The notes: a model not told the origin generated them from the letters alone. A stretch of 56,218 bases of DNA from JAADEM01 sp965371855 (GCA_965371855.1 CBDUZZ010000028.1:1-56218); one strand, 5' to 3'; shown: positions 33,801-39,089, numbered from the stretch's first letter. A program made the numbers and translations.

Positions 33801-36666
33801 TAGTCGGATCGAACCATCCTGTACCATTACCATTATCACCCCACCAAACATTTTGTCCGGCACCCTGTCCTATAACACTAAATACACCTGTTGCAGCAGT
33901 CGGGCTACCTGAGAAGGTTACTATGCCGTCATTTGCACAATATTCTGTTCCAAGTCCAAATATAAATACATTTGGAACACTATTTACAACTATCTGTTTG
34001 GTAATATTATTTACACAACCCTTGGGGTCAGAGTAAGTATAAGTTATATTATTATTCCCAATAATAGCACCTGCCGGAGAAAATATATCAGAGGCAGGAA
34101 GAATACCTGTTCCACTAAAGCTACCACCAACAGGATTTCCTGTAAGAGTAACATTAGCATCATTTTCACAATATTCATAAATATTACCGGGAGTACTAAA
34201 ATCAACAATAGGCAATGGATTCACTGTTACCGTAACAGTATTATTATCAGAACAACCTAATGCAGTAGTAGCTGTAACAGTATAACTGTGAGTAGCAGCA
34301 GGTGCCACATTAATAGCTTGATTATTTCCCAGTCCATCACTCCAGTTATAAGCACCGCCAACTCCGGCACCAAACGCTGTAACAATAACAGCATTTCCGG
34401 CACACACTTCAGGGGCAGCCGGATTAAATGTAATAACCGGAATAGGATCAATATATACAGTAGCTGATCCTGCCGGAGTTTGAGGCAAACAACTAGCTGC
34501 ATCCACGAGATTACGTACAACAAAAGTTGTTGTTGCTAATGGATTAACTGTAAATGAATAGATCAATAGGTTATGGTTATTTACAACTATCGGAGGACTT
34601 CCTTTATCATCTTCAATTGTAAAATTAAACGGTGGAGTACCGGTCAATGTAACCTGAATAGTAAAGTTCCCGAGAATATTTTCACAACGACGATCAGACC
34701 CATTTACTGAAATAGTTGCAGTTGGAGCAGGAGCAGCAACAATTACAGGATTAAAATTCATCTGTAACGAACAACCTCCAATATTTGAGGCTTGAACGGT
34801 ATAACTACCTGCAGTAACATTAAACCATTGCAAAGGAGCTCCGATACCAATAACAACAGCACCAAGTGGAACTCCACTCTCCATTAGCTGATAATCAACA
34901 CCAACTTCGGAACCCGACAGAGTAAGATTAATACCGCTTACAGCAGCTGATGCACAATAGGTTGTACTATTAGCTGAAAGATTAAAAACTGTTGGCTGAG
35001 GTTCAATAGTTAACCGATCTGTTAAGGTTATTGAACAACCATTTAAAACAGCCACAACAGAATACTCACCTGCTGTGGTTTGATTACCAAAAGTAATTGC
35101 ATTTCCCGTAGAGCCATTTTCCGTAAGACCTGTGTTTATGCCATCACGCCAAAGCTGATATGTAGTTCCGGTAACAGAATTAGTTAAAGCCACCACACCA
35201 TTAGGACATACTAATCCTGTATTTAAAAAAGCTTGATTCACCGGTAATGGATTAACAGTAGCTGATCCATTCATGTTTGTTGTACAACCGGTTACAGTAT
35301 TAATAGCTAAAATAGTATATGTACCTATTATTGTCTGACCTCCAAAATTTCCATTTCCTATTAAAGTAGCAACCAAAACATTACCCGGATTACGATACAG
35401 ATCATACTTAATTCCTGCCTCAAAACCACTAAGGCCAATTGTAACTGTATTACCATCACACACTACTCCACCGGTTACATTAAAAGGAGTTGGAGGAGAA
35501 TTAATTGTCATTGACGTAACAGGTGTCATTACCACAGGTACACAAACACCATTATCCGCCTCAACACTATATGTTCCTGCAATTGAATTATTAGTGAAAG
35601 AGATGACGCCACCGGTTCCAACTTGAGAATTTACCAATGTTGCTCCTCTATATAATTTATAAGTTACTCCGTTATCAGAACCGGACAGTTGTATCGTATA
35701 ATTATTACCTGAGCAGTATGGAGCTGGCTCAACTACACTAACATTATAAACAGTTGGAGAAGTGACTATTGTTACAGAGCCTGTCATTTGCACTTCACAT
35801 GTGCCATCGGTTGCAAACACTTCATAAGTACCGGCTAATGTTTGGGCTGTGAAATTAAGGACACCACCAACACCAGCTAATGTTTGCACATCTGCTCCAT
35901 CACGCCGGAGCACATAATTCACTCCAACTTCACTACTACTCAATGAGATGGCAGTATTTGTGCCGGCACAACCAGAGCCACCATTAACAGTAAAGATAGT
36001 AGGATTAAATACAGTATATGAAACCGGGCCAACAGGCAAACCTGCGGCAATACAACCATTAGCATCACTAACATAAATAATGCGATAATCAGTACTGGCC
36101 GTGATAGCATTCATCGTAACAGTATTAGAGGTTCCCATTGCAACATCACGTGTAGTGGTTCCTGATGTGGGCACATCAGTAGTCTCTATCCTTACTGTAT
36201 AACCAGCAGTACCATTGGCAAGATTAATATCCAGTCTGGGAGAGGCAGGTACATCAGCAGCACACAATGTAGTATTTGGAGGTGTATTGGCGGCAAAAGA
36301 GGTTACTGAGGGTGCAGAAACTGCAATGATATCAGTTGAGTATATACTGCCTGAGGGATTGTGTCTCCATTGAACAGTATATGTTATTCCACCAATAAAC
36401 CCTGAAACAATAGAATTTGAATCAAACATATCAGAAAAAGTCAATCCTGCAGTTGTAATCCATTGACCATTATTCCTGTGTCCAGGATTTGTTATTTTAG
36501 GAACAGCCTGATCGAGTATATCATTCCCCATTAACGTAGCCTGTCCACAAGTATAAATTGATTGACTTTGAATACTCTGAAAAGATATAGCAAAGAAAAA
36601 CAAAAGAAAAGATATAACTCTCCCCTTGTTTACAATATTTGTAAGTAATTGATTATAAACTCCCAT
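15826..36666 (-). CDS. Giant SprB-like T9SS-secreted surface adhesin
   Basis: 6946 aa from the ATG at 36666. An upstream extension of the frame adds 39 residues without secretion features, while this start begins a good signal peptide (residues 1-35, ending IQSQS). Order of domains: a unique N-terminal domain; five Ig-like repeats (about 220-650); a PKD-like, Cys-rich region (650-1510); about 37 SprB repeats (1512-4685; pattern CNG..DG.I.V.V.GG...Y.W, ending TEP); five Ig/PKD-like domains (4686-5137); 19 repeats of ~80 residues (5137-6687); two PKD domains with YLWDFGDG or FYWDFGDG (6690-6847); and a CHU_C type B sorting domain (6848-6946, LQIFNRWGQLIFES). SprB is the mobile gliding adhesin of Flavobacterium. 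This protein probably serves surface adhesion or movement. The PorP/SprF gene follows. Confidence 0.92.
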   Translation of the reverse strand: MGVYNQLLTNIVNKGRVISFLLFFFAISFQSIQSQSIYTCGQATLMGNDILDQAVPKITNPGHRNNGQWITTAGLTFSDMFDSNSIVSGFIGGITYTVQWRHNPSGSIYSTDIIAVSAPSVTSFAANTPPNTTLCAADVPASPRLDINLANGTAGYTVRIETTDVPTSGTTTRDVAMGTSNTVTMNAITASTDYRIIYVSDANGCIAAGLPVGPVSYTVFNPTIFTVNGGSGCAGTNTAISLSSSEVGVNYVLRRDGADVQTLAGVGGVLNFTAQTLAGTYEVFATDGTCEVQMTGSVTIVTSPTVYNVSVVEPAPYCSGNNYTIQLSGSDNGVTYKLYRGATLVNSQVGTGGVISFTNNSIAGTYSVEADNGVCVPVVMTPVTSMTINSPPTPFNVTGGVVCDGNTVTIGLSGFEAGIKYDLYRNPGNVLVATLIGNGNFGGQTIIGTYTILAINTVTGCTTNMNGSATVNPLPVNQAFLNTGLVCPNGVVALTNSVTGTTYQLWRDGINTGLTENGSTGNAITFGNQTTAGEYSVVAVLNGCSITLTDRLTIEPQPTVFNLSANSTTYCASAAVSGINLTLSGSEVGVDYQLMESGVPLGAVVIGIGAPLQWFNVTAGSYTVQASNIGGCSLQMNFNPVIVAAPAPTATISVNGSDRRCENILGNFTIQVTLTGTPPFNFTIEDDKGSPPIVVNNHNLLIYSFTVNPLATTTFVVRNLVDAASCLPQTPAGSATVYIDPIPVITFNPAAPEVCAGNAVIVTAFGAGVGGAYNWSDGLGNNQAINVAPAATHSYTVTATTALGCSDNNTVTVTVNPLPIVDFSTPGNIYEYCENDANVTLTGNPVGGSFSGTGILPASDIFSPAGAIIGNNNITYTYSDPKGCVNNITKQIVVNSVPNVFIFGLGTEYCANDGIVTFSGSPTAATGVFSVIGQGAGQNVWWGDNGNGTGWFDPTIATAQVGWGTYTFRYTYTDPNICTAYDEIDVTLHPDLNATVSFTGMPASACQNENTNYTLQGQVSGVDVASGVFTGPNPGLIDGGNDGTAVFNPFLAGNGTHSITFTYTDANGCTGSQTQTFTIGTDLSINLNPTYCYGDAAVTIDGTPNGGTVTLRDAANNLISSGPDNTVVFNPAVLAAGTYHVEYAFIDGGGCANSRIWDVEIYPMPDATFEYEKTGGGVEISQYCVSETSVTLTPIVVGGNFTGTAVSGNIFNPSIAGVGTHNITYTITQNGCTSVNTRNDMSVVPLPTIDINNLDPDYCDNEASFTVLASNFGTPGGVWTFTSTTNTVGVSPITDNGDGSAVFDPAVGVGSYTVTMTYVDPAQGCENSIDKVVTIYETPEVNFGGANDLLEFCQDDAPITLTASFNTSIPVGAGVFTGDGITDHTNGTATFDPNGLTVGDHPITYTYTNLNSCISTRIKTFRILDYPVSYSVTGGGDFCFANNPTGIPVGLSDSEVGVNYELLLNGISVAPVNIVAGTGSPISFGDQTAPGVYSVEAVNAASGCSVMMTGSATIKVNDVTLVVSTTDVSCTGGNDGSATVTASGGTANYVYEWRNSSNVVVANSAVASNLVADTYQVTVVDAVGCSTVTTGVVINEPNSALTVNVINKKDVGCDCTTGAGICEGSAEVSITGGTPNYTIVWSTGGAGTIENDIEPGAHSVTVTDNNGCIVTVPFTITQLPALTIVEDITKHVDNSCNGGNTGELGVTVGGGSLNYEYSIDNSTWFNTPLFTGLLAGSYDVWVRDANYIRCVLQIANAIVITEPAALTLTEVVASHIDVDCNNGATGQIEVVAGGGSGVFEYSNNAGANWQVLPIFTALVQGSYNVWVRDVADNSCVYSGLASIVITEPTPLSLSIASTTNVSCNGNADGAVVLSASGGSGNYVYSIDGGTNWVASNAFNGLIAGAYNFSVKDVSSVSCQLINIIGSTITEPDDFTITVAHTDISCFGGNDGTITVTPDQGGRQLEYSIDGGTNWHASTIFNNLIAGNYKISIRDIENAPVICTKIDEVSVDILEPAASVTIDNVVITDVTCNGDNDGAITITVSGGTGAYTYQWTNSLGVAVGGNSNNPTLLVADDYTVIVTDAQGCSTTATYTVTEPIAWDVQYTVTNVSTYGNSDGEIDIHTIVGNTPPYSVLWTDGSTDIHRTGLIAGTYGFTVTDSNGCTITKSNIVVSQPTELIATVTPSDVNCYGGNDGSIFVDISSGNPNYTISWTGNLVSGGTVNGSVTQPQNTYTIATLEAGTYTVDIVDASGNTKQSVVVVDQPVELTVTETVTGITCNGDNDGVISVVLSGEIAGSTISWTADNGFANGPLDATIPANLTRSNLASGNYTVTVTNNNGCSAVVVSPVAVVEPASWNVPSSVTPVSSYGNNDGVIDVINPPTGNNPPYSIEWTDLTTGGVPLPHPWLRNNLIAGDYTFTITDSNGCTYTETLTVTQPNQLLFDVSGNDATCYDSNNGSIALSITSGTPNYDITLTGTEYDGTVIAPVLINNHTTGNYTFSNLKAGTYSVKVIDSEGEFLEKAVTIDHLAEISVTLQSLTNVTCNSGSDGVISVSITGRAINEASSIINWTRDPAGWSLSGSVSGNKTQSGLSVGKYTINVTDENGCVATPLVDVVLTEPTAISATHTVTHVSTSGGTDGDITIDNIVSENGVKKIEWYNTSGIIAGETGQSLSNIGADTYHYVVFDNNDCEYTSPDIPVTEPSALVVSAVGNNINCYNANDGSIQVIITSGTAPYNVVLTGTPDDGSTFAPQSSVLTNTLFDNLKPGTYKVLVTDSATPNQTFDKDITITQNAETVLNPTIADIQCNGAQDGSITMNLTGYQDGSENWQVIDPNGVTIYNGALSGNATQTATIAGDYGVVVANQDGCTLTDTYTVTEPAAWNVNHVTTDVTPTGADNGTINIDVLSGNTPAYSIVWSDGHPDERLRTGLAAGTYWYTITDVTTVCTFNSGDIIISEPEALTVAVTPDDVDNKCYGQDNGRIKVDVTSGNEPYTIRLRGTLFDGTSFDETRTVNTHIGSELFDNLYAGTYQVDVTDNVSNTFSQTNVLIAHPAETTITETVTHLTCFAADKGVGTIVLTVNRAVGASDYIVWSGPSGIIKQGNLSDNSLLSLTVIRGGDYSYLFTDGNSCPITNVITITEPSPYIINLNTKDATIAGLNDGEINVHTITGNNGEPYTISWSDNIGVTSRIRSDLFAGTYEFTITDAIGCDTTISNIVVDEPNPLVVNVVPTDVTCYDGNNGSISVEFTSHNTGYYYQITGSLDDGATYDSGVINPASENSVVNNLKAGTYTINAYDVLGTHYFEDNIRIAQPAELIATTTVSDITCFGDANGSISVGLFGRPAGDIAAYRMVWNGPSGFYRDGTVAAEQVQNGLSEPGVYNITVFDGNNCPLTLSYTLAEPNELVVNVVNVKDITCNGGADGEIAITVSGRPAGNGYTYDWYSWNGAAWVSYAPNATPTMINLSAGIYHAEITSTSDGCTVISADITVTENDALSLNTTVKSITSCSGDNSGELTIDVTGGVGPFTLDYGNPSDIRTGSGPFVISNLVTGDYNVTVTDANLCSISDTYTITEPLPLVVNNVSYSIDCINDNTGVLNFDISGGSLDGSNNHQYFLRLSGPGGASYTRNITVANGATYSTPFTNLPAGSYLFEVQDKLSSTPLACGYVLNFDLELISITGTVTNATCLGVNTGTISGVTIDGSSGNYTYLWTTTDGQGLDNSTLDQAGLSAGTYNLTITDNTRGCTVDQDFVVINTNTLIITGAVKDVTCNGGSDGAVTNVNITDATPVVNYSWTGPNGFIAATDNITDISGGTYQLNVVDNNGCAATETFFVNEPAAITFDLALIIEDCDPYQRGINLNNLAGGIGDVNNYQFYWTGPGSASFNTRNLTGLTVGGTYTVTVKDENNCEVVKSITIPEEVVITENVTYLDCNGAINGAITIDITGGVGPFTYQWFKNNVPFANTKNIDNLEAATYKIVIIDAGESDGSQCTYNKDIVLSEPDAIVISGAVKHITCNGDADAEILLTVTGGVGNYSYSWSSGNGTGLIPAAKDQSGLSGGTYTVVVTDDNGCSATTDFTIIEPDAIEYDLTVTDTQCDGTAGAIQIVNVTGGSGSYTYTWAGPGITPVHQNTTNVTGLIAGDYTVTVWDAAPGHTTCYLTKTVTLTSAIDLTYSVVPETCDGQGDGAITINVQGGQPGYTYLWTTADGSGVVPDAQNQAGLTEGTYSVTVTDTRACSVTQDIFIARDNVINVIGAVTDVLCYGDNSGEISLTVSGGSGNFSYHWTGTGTGIVDGVKDQTGLSAGSYTVLVTDNILGCEVTQTYDVRSPAAPIVITNTLVTDILCKGEAVGIIDITVTGGTPFDPTGTPYYNYQWSGPDSFTDSPTQNNLIAGDYKVTVTDANGCFIVSNVITVSEPAEALTASVTDVVDVTVFGGNDGEIEIAVSGGTGAYSIIWSGTDLGGAPVGGLTNDINRQTGLVAGNYTVDITDGNGCTISLTDIFVNQPGGALLMVVTTQDIIPCQGNDNGQINVNVTGGVLPYTITWYDSGNNQLGQVTANGVTIDNLSAGVYRVDVTDANSVTISKNDITITEPATLQLSTLIVQHVDCYESKTGTIRVNANGGVPDGSGNYRIEVTGPNGYINVRTDITPATDFDYLTLASGVYNIRLTDDSNGDGVFDVNDDCVVERALKINQPEAKVTVSLDSEICIGESTQIKFVVENWADIATNNLSVTLSDGSVVVLDESPHLHSVTPVANTVYSITNVNDGAGCDKGFGEGTATVVVNPLPTARIYSDREICFGETATIFVDLTGAAPWTVTYTDGTTSTVVSGIAATPFSFDVTPNTTTSYTISEVQDNHCTNVGTGSVTITVNERADVTMTGNADICYGLSTDINLNFSAGTAPYNVTLTENGVSKTLTGLIPDATGNYIYTVTPADTTEYILQSVTDANGCDQTVAGSVLVTVRPYPEDPGAITGNDLVCQGAMGISYSIDEVKFATNYVWLLPAGATIVSGGGSDSITVDFDDAFAGGIIRVYAENGCAESARYEKLINVSLLPEPAGAVSGPTDLCQASTGVMYSVNTIANATGYLWTLPAGFNIVSGDGTSSIIVDLNPTIANLTGIIRVEGVNGCGNGLPSADFDVEVTPLPVSFAGNDEEICANTYTLQGNVVPGTQTGTWTILKGSGVIAVADVNNPSATVTNLSQGENIFEWKVEVDATGCFVLDTVVITNNQLTVIAAVEERVSCDGTAMVHGTPVPVGADGGIWTFTTGNGTIVDATNPSTQVVNLNPDQNILRWTITKHGCQSFAEVEIISDQPDQAVISNGDYMDVCSESVSLTANTPVEGTGLWTLVSGAGIIDNPVSSTINVTGLEKGDNVLRWTIEKNGCFTVDEITIRNNQLDVDAGGTHLICEGDYKLSATIPPAGVTGRWVVFEGAGTFDDGFIPDATVTGLALGTNRLIWEMDQKGCISTDTITLVNNEPTVAVVGAQLVVCANTVQLIGNAPVVGAGFWSVVSGSGKFDNVNDPGTVARDIQEGINTYRWTITNNGCSSFADQEVENMKVYVNADKDTSICERTTVLNGNIPTTGTGEWNIVPGMGSATFYPNTTVPNPRVGGLDYGNNVFVWTVNNSGCVSRDTVVISNNSPYAANAGTDQIINSTMTHLNATPALIGTGSWSLVSGGANIVDAFNAYTEINGVRRGPNLFRWTVEHLGCTSIDEVIITNGEVIEANAGLNQTICDSWTFLEANDPDVGVGEWSVVSGAGKLESPHNQKTRVYDLGSGQNVFRWTIYYTNSSSTDTVVITNNEVTVANAGPNRDLCGDTFTLEANIPAIGNAGWTVISGSGTFADPTDPNTVVSGLTQGANVLKYEISQLGCSSIDSVTIYNNLPTIADAGLNQTICTDSVELHANTPTFGVGEWRVEEGSAQFDGNWAKELAPGGNMLVWVISSANCVSTDTVHIQNDQPSIAFAGHDRVVCVDSVNLSANIPQYGVGHWEFISGSGNIEDYADPYSKVTGLARGANRFRWTVDNNGCTSSDDVEISNNLISAIAGANQINCADTATLEANLSAPGVGTWGVVGGSGSAIFEDTSNPYTVVRELDHGDNELTWTINYMGCTSVSKVVIRNDNPTKAFAGENIGLCVNTTELSANTPVIGDGVWTLVNGGGEFVDDENPQTRINNLKFGDNLLRWTITHNTCMSYDDVEVSFNRIDAVAGSDLITCSTDTILVANSALPGIGTWSVVGGGTNQAMFEDQNDPHSRVSNLAKGDNLLRWTVSYRGCETFDEVNIINNSPSTSYAGNSQELCEDNTILDATSVIVGQGHWEILTGAASISDLNDPKSPVSDLSKGDNVFRWTVLHKGCVSSDDVLITNNRPSEPYAGHNMDICYSNTTLKANPPEFGTGMWSIVQGAGNFSNPTDPNAQVENLAPDENILRWTLVKGQCTLYDEIIVTNNSPTIANAGPDIQDCKDWSELDANVPVHGVGIWTVVSGKGDFDNVNDPKTTVHNLGFGENILMWTVSKSDCFSSDQVVIFNQVPDPSDAGSNRTICEDYVVLNANNPVSGTGTWSVISGIGDFEDLHLFNTKVVNVGFGENVYKWTIAYAGSGCFTESTVTVTSNMAVPFAGDDATVYEPEYQMQAANPGTLQGTWSVVAGNGDFDDTGFFSTVVRNLAAGKNTFRWSIDVDGCGAYDDVTIWYKEVPDAGFEVDNENGCYPLDVKFTNYSVGGNVFYWDFGDGSTSTERHPVHTYTSDGEYTTILTIPGPDGQDAVYSKMITVYDHPVADFDVKPTTVYVPGDFIRLYDLSVDADSYLWDFGDGTTSDVSNPSHEYEDKGIYSIQLTVYNEFGCEDVMLKEDIVEAKMKGFVSFPNSFMPRPAGAVVSDVNAIFKPVYRDVDTYILQIFNRWGQLIFESHDINEGWDGIYKGKLAIQAVYVWKASGTYVSGKEFRQTGSVLLVR
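15829..16125 (-). other. CHU_C / T9SS type B sorting domain
   Basis: The final ~99 codons carry the hallmarks of the gliding-motility-associated C-terminal domain: FPNSFMPRP, IFKPVYRDVDTYILQIFNRW, GWDGIYKGK and a closing TGSVLLVR. This domain directs type IX secretion and surface attachment together with a PorP/SprF partner. Confidence 0.9.
16605..21256 (-). repeat. 19 tandem ~80-residue repeats in the adhesin
   Basis: Each unit is about 240 bp and reads (A)AGxNxxIC, xxLxAN.P..GxGxWxVVSGxG, DPxTxVxxLxxGxNxxRWTI, GCxSxDxVxIxNN. Nineteen units can be aligned by eye. Most carry a Cys near each end, suited to an in-domain disulfide. Unit 7 lacks the first Cys, unit 8 lacks the second and unit 19 lacks the first. 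The repeats have diverged, with no near-identical neighbours. Confidence 0.88.
22610..32130 (-). repeat. About 37 SprB repeats in the adhesin
   Basis: Units of 75-90 codons follow the SprB repeat pattern: a Cys-containing start (DVTCNGGNDG), strands I.V.VSGGTG.Y.Y.W, L.AG.Y.V.VTD..GC, and ending in (V/I)TEP. I counted 37 by eye. The first (near 32120) and last (near 22620) flank a block in which units recur in threes (26468-30375). Confidence 0.88.
26468..30375 (-). repeat. Five three-domain superunits within the SprB array
   Basis: SprB units 8-22 form an A-B-C pattern repeated five times, about 780 bp each. A units lack the first Cys (VSTYG, VSSYG, VSTSG, VTPTG, ATIAG) and mostly contain a GNTPPYS-like segment. 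B units have CY..NNGSI and an extra ITLTG/DDG strand pair. C units have CNG or CFG and a loop with SGRPAGD- or NRAVGAS-like inserts. A units begin near 30375, 29615, 28810, 28035 and 27250. Confidence 0.8.
34725..36015 (-). repeat. Five N-terminal Ig-like repeats in the adhesin
   Basis: Units of ~85 codons with the pattern C.GN...I.LSGSEVGV.Y.L.R.G, then G.G..I.F.....AGTY.V.A..G.C...M.G. A sixth, isolated copy lies at about 32130-32385, right before the SprB array, suggesting that the repeat family was interrupted by insertion of the PKD-like block. Confidence 0.8.
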
Positions 36667-36690
36667 GTTCCGGTACGTAAGGTTTAAACT

Positions 36691-36698
36691 CAAAAATA
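36691..36698 (-). promoter_or_regulatory. Putative -7 box of the adhesin gene
   Basis: TATTTTTG on the minus strand matches TAnnTTTG and lies 24 bp before the chosen ATG at 36666, giving a leader of about 18 nt. The longer reading frame would start upstream of it. No clear -33 box. Confidence 0.4.
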
Positions 36699-36872
36699 AA
36701 TATTTATATAAAGTTTGTACGTAAACATAGCAAAATTGTTTGGAAAAAATTAAGATTTCTTTACATTTAAGAATCCCTCTCAACCCTATTATATTAGCGA
36801 GGGTGTCGCTGATAGCGACACTCTCGCTATAGTTTTACAATTCTACCTCATCCCCGGTGTTTCTGTTTTCTA

Positions 36873-37326
36873 CCTCATCCCCGGCCCTTCTCCACATGGA
36901 GAAGGGAGAGTGCCATTAAGAAGGCAGTTACTTCTCCCCCTCGCCTATCTCAAGGAGAGGGGGCCTGGGGGATGAGGTGCTTCCGATTAAAACTTTACAC
37001 CAACCTCATTTATCTCTAACCTTCCTCTATTCCCTTATTCCTGGTTTTCACCTCATCCCCGGCCCTTCTCCACATGGAGAAGGGAGAGTACCACCAAGAA
37101 CGCAGTTACTTCTCCCCCTCGCCTTAAAGGAGAGGGGGCCGGGGGGTGAGGTACTTCCGATTAAAACTTTACACCAACCTCATTTATCTCTAACCTTCCT
37201 CTATTCCTTTCTTCCGGCTTTCTTCCTCACCCCCAGCCCTTCTCCACATGGAGAAGGGAGAGTGCTGTCAAGAACGCATCTGCTTCTCCCCCTCGCCTTA
37301 AAGGAAAGGGGGTCGGGGGGTGAGGT
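36873..37326. repeat. Three copies of a ~102-bp palindromic repeat
   Basis: Copies at 36873-36978, 37051-37152 and 37225-37326 begin CCTCATCCCCGGCCC or CCTCACCCCCAGCCC, contain the palindrome CTTCTCCACATGGAGAAG, then CTTCTCCCCCTCGCCTT, and end complementary to the start (GGGG..GAGGT). The 71 bp between copies is also repeated, giving a 174-bp tandem period. A partial fourth start lies at 36846-36857. This fills the gap 36667-37475 together with AT-rich sequence in which I see no gene; reading frames here are repeat artefacts. Confidence 0.85.
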
Positions 37327-37475
37327 GAAACTGTGAAATGGTAGAATCAAGCTTTTAGCATAATAACAGCAATCCCGTTACAAATAAAAGAGAGAAGTTT
37401 AGGAATAGGTGAGATACAAATAAGAAAATTACATTATAATTTCATAACTTTATATAACTCTTAAAACATAAAAAA

Positions 37476-37853
37476 ATGTCACAGGAATATTTTGACAGTC
37501 TGTTTTACGATGCTAGTAAACAGATACATTTGTATGCTAAAGAATTGCGTAATTCAATGACAACCGCGGAGAAAATTCTTTGGAAACAAATACGTAACAA
37601 ACAGATAGCAAATTGCAAATTCAGGCATCAACACCCTATTGGCATTTTTATTGCTGATTTTTATTGTCATGAGAAAAAATTAGTCATTGAAGTTGATGGA
37701 GAAATACACAACACACAAAAAGAATATGACATTGGTCGAACTGCCGAAATGGAAAATTACGGGATAACGGTAATTAGGTTTACTAACAGCAATATTGAAA
37801 CCAACATAAAGTTTGTTATTAAAAAAATTAACGAAATATGTGAAAAGTTATAA
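37476..37853 (+). CDS. DUF559 endonuclease-like protein
   Basis: 125 aa. A DUF559 domain with a PD-(D/E)XK/Vsr-like nuclease core: AEKILWKQIRNKQI (residues 31-44), FRHQHPIGIFIADFYC with D61, LVIEVDGEIH with E72 and D74, and a C-terminal GITVIRF strand. Substrate is unknown, but the fold is that of Vsr-like and restriction endonucleases acting on DNA. The gene stands alone on the plus strand between copies of the long palindromic repeat (three upstream, one 22 bp downstream). I know this pairing from other genomes only as a general impression; here it suggests the gene and repeat move or spread together. Confidence 0.88.
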   Translation: MSQEYFDSLFYDASKQIHLYAKELRNSMTTAEKILWKQIRNKQIANCKFRHQHPIGIFIADFYCHEKKLVIEVDGEIHNTQKEYDIGRTAEMENYGITVIRFTNSNIETNIKFVIKKINEICEKL

Positions 37854-37874
37854 TGCTGCCCTGTCCGGCTTTCA

Positions 37875-37975
37875 CCTCATCCCCGGCCCTTCTCCACATG
37901 GAGAAGGGAGAGTACCACCAAGAACGCAGTTACTTCTCCCCCTCGCCTTAAAGGAAAGGGGGTCGGGGATGAGGT
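37875..37975. repeat. Fourth copy of the ~102-bp palindromic repeat
   Basis: Nearly identical to the copy at 37051-37152. It starts 22 bp after the DUF559 stop and ends at GAGGT, one base before the stop codon of dprA on the other strand (37977-37979). Confidence 0.88.
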
Positions 37976-37976
37976 A

Positions 37977-39089
37977 TCATATCAGCACCCGAAATGCATT
38001 ACCCGGCAATGCTTTAACCAAACCCGCAAATTCAAGGTTTAGCAGGGAGGCATTTACCTGACTTACAGGCAAGTTGCTTTTCAGACTAAGAGCACTCGCT
38101 GTCATCTCCTTTTCCTCAGTCAATATTGTGTAGAGCAGCTTCTCTTCATCGGAATTAAACTCCACAAAAAGTTTCCGTTGTGCATGCTCTGTAATATTTT
38201 GACTCTCCCACCCAAGTGCATATTCCAGGTCATCAATATTCTCTATCAATGCCGCAATATTTCTCTTTATCAAATAATTACATCCTCTTGACAGTTCATC
38301 TTGCGGATTTCCCGGAAAAGCCAGCACATCGCGACTATAAGACGAAGCTATTCGTGCCGTTATTAGTGCACCACCTTTTATACCGGATTCAACCACAACC
38401 ACAGCATCACTTAACCCGGCAACAATTCGGTTACGTTGCACAAAATTATGCTTGTCGGGGTTAGTACCACTAAGAAATTCAGTAACCACAGCCCCCTCCT
38501 TTTCAATCATATCTTTAGCAACATTACGATGAACATAAGGGTAAATCCTATCCAGTCCATGTGCCACTACAGCAACTGTATCTAATCCATATTTTAAAGC
38601 CGCCTTATGAGCACAAACATCGATACCATAAGCCAGTCCACTCACAATAAGCACATTGGAATATCGTTCAGCTAATTCTTTAATTAGCATCTCACACATT
38701 ATCTTACCCCGCTCAGTAGCCCTGCGAGTACCAACAATACTAAGAACCGGCCTCATTTCAAATGTAGTATCACCTTTAACATAAATCATTAATGGGGCAT
38801 CTTCGCAATAAGATAGCTTATGCGGATACTTTTCAGAAGTAAAAAAAAGAGGTGTAATATTGTGCTTTTCAACGAACTCAATCTCCTCTTCAGCACGTTC
38901 CAGCACATCTGTACTTTTTATTGAGGTGGCAAGTATTGTTCCAATGCCGGGAATTTTAGAAAGGTTCTTTACACTCTCATTGAAAACAGCCTCCACTCCA
39001 CCAACATAAGCAATCAGGTTACGCGCCAATACCGACCCTACCCCTTTGATTAAACTAATGCCAATTTGGTATTTAAGATCACTGTCCAT
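37977..39089 (-). CDS. dprA: DNA-processing protein DprA
   Basis: 370 aa, usual family length. A helix-hairpin-helix-like N-terminus (ISLIKGVGSVLARNLIAYVG) precedes the Rossmann-like DprA domain: SIVGTRRATERGK, VSGLAYGIDVCAHKAAL, TVAVVAHGLDRIYP, ENIDDLEYAL, with FVQRNRIVAGLSDAVVVVES and GGALITARIASSYSRDV, ending in the winged-helix domain (TASALSLKSNLPVSQVNASLLNLEF). DprA loads RecA on incoming single-stranded DNA during natural transformation. Single gene; the 265-bp upstream gap (39090-39354) holds a terminator for the next gene and otherwise nothing I can name. Confidence 0.95.
   Translation of the reverse strand: MDSDLKYQIGISLIKGVGSVLARNLIAYVGGVEAVFNESVKNLSKIPGIGTILATSIKSTDVLERAEEEIEFVEKHNITPLFFTSEKYPHKLSYCEDAPLMIYVKGDTTFEMRPVLSIVGTRRATERGKIMCEMLIKELAERYSNVLIVSGLAYGIDVCAHKAALKYGLDTVAVVAHGLDRIYPYVHRNVAKDMIEKEGAVVTEFLSGTNPDKHNFVQRNRIVAGLSDAVVVVESGIKGGALITARIASSYSRDVLAFPGNPQDELSRGCNYLIKRNIAALIENIDDLEYALGWESQNITEHAQRKLFVEFNSDEEKLLYTILTEEKEMTASALSLKSNLPVSQVNASLLNLEFAGLVKALPGNAFRVLI

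Noticed and set aside
15826..36783. Many plus- and minus-strand reading frames of 60-160 codons inside the giant gene
   Set aside because: They are shadows of the long repetitive coding frame, low in complexity and without starts, domains or promoters.
36667..36783. 39-codon N-terminal extension of the adhesin
   Set aside because: It places the signal peptide internally and runs across the putative -7 box.
36977..37336. Plus-strand reading frame rich in SPSPHGEGR and LLLPLALKERG
   Set aside because: It is the translation of the tandem palindromic repeat; the same holds for the frame at 37813-38061.
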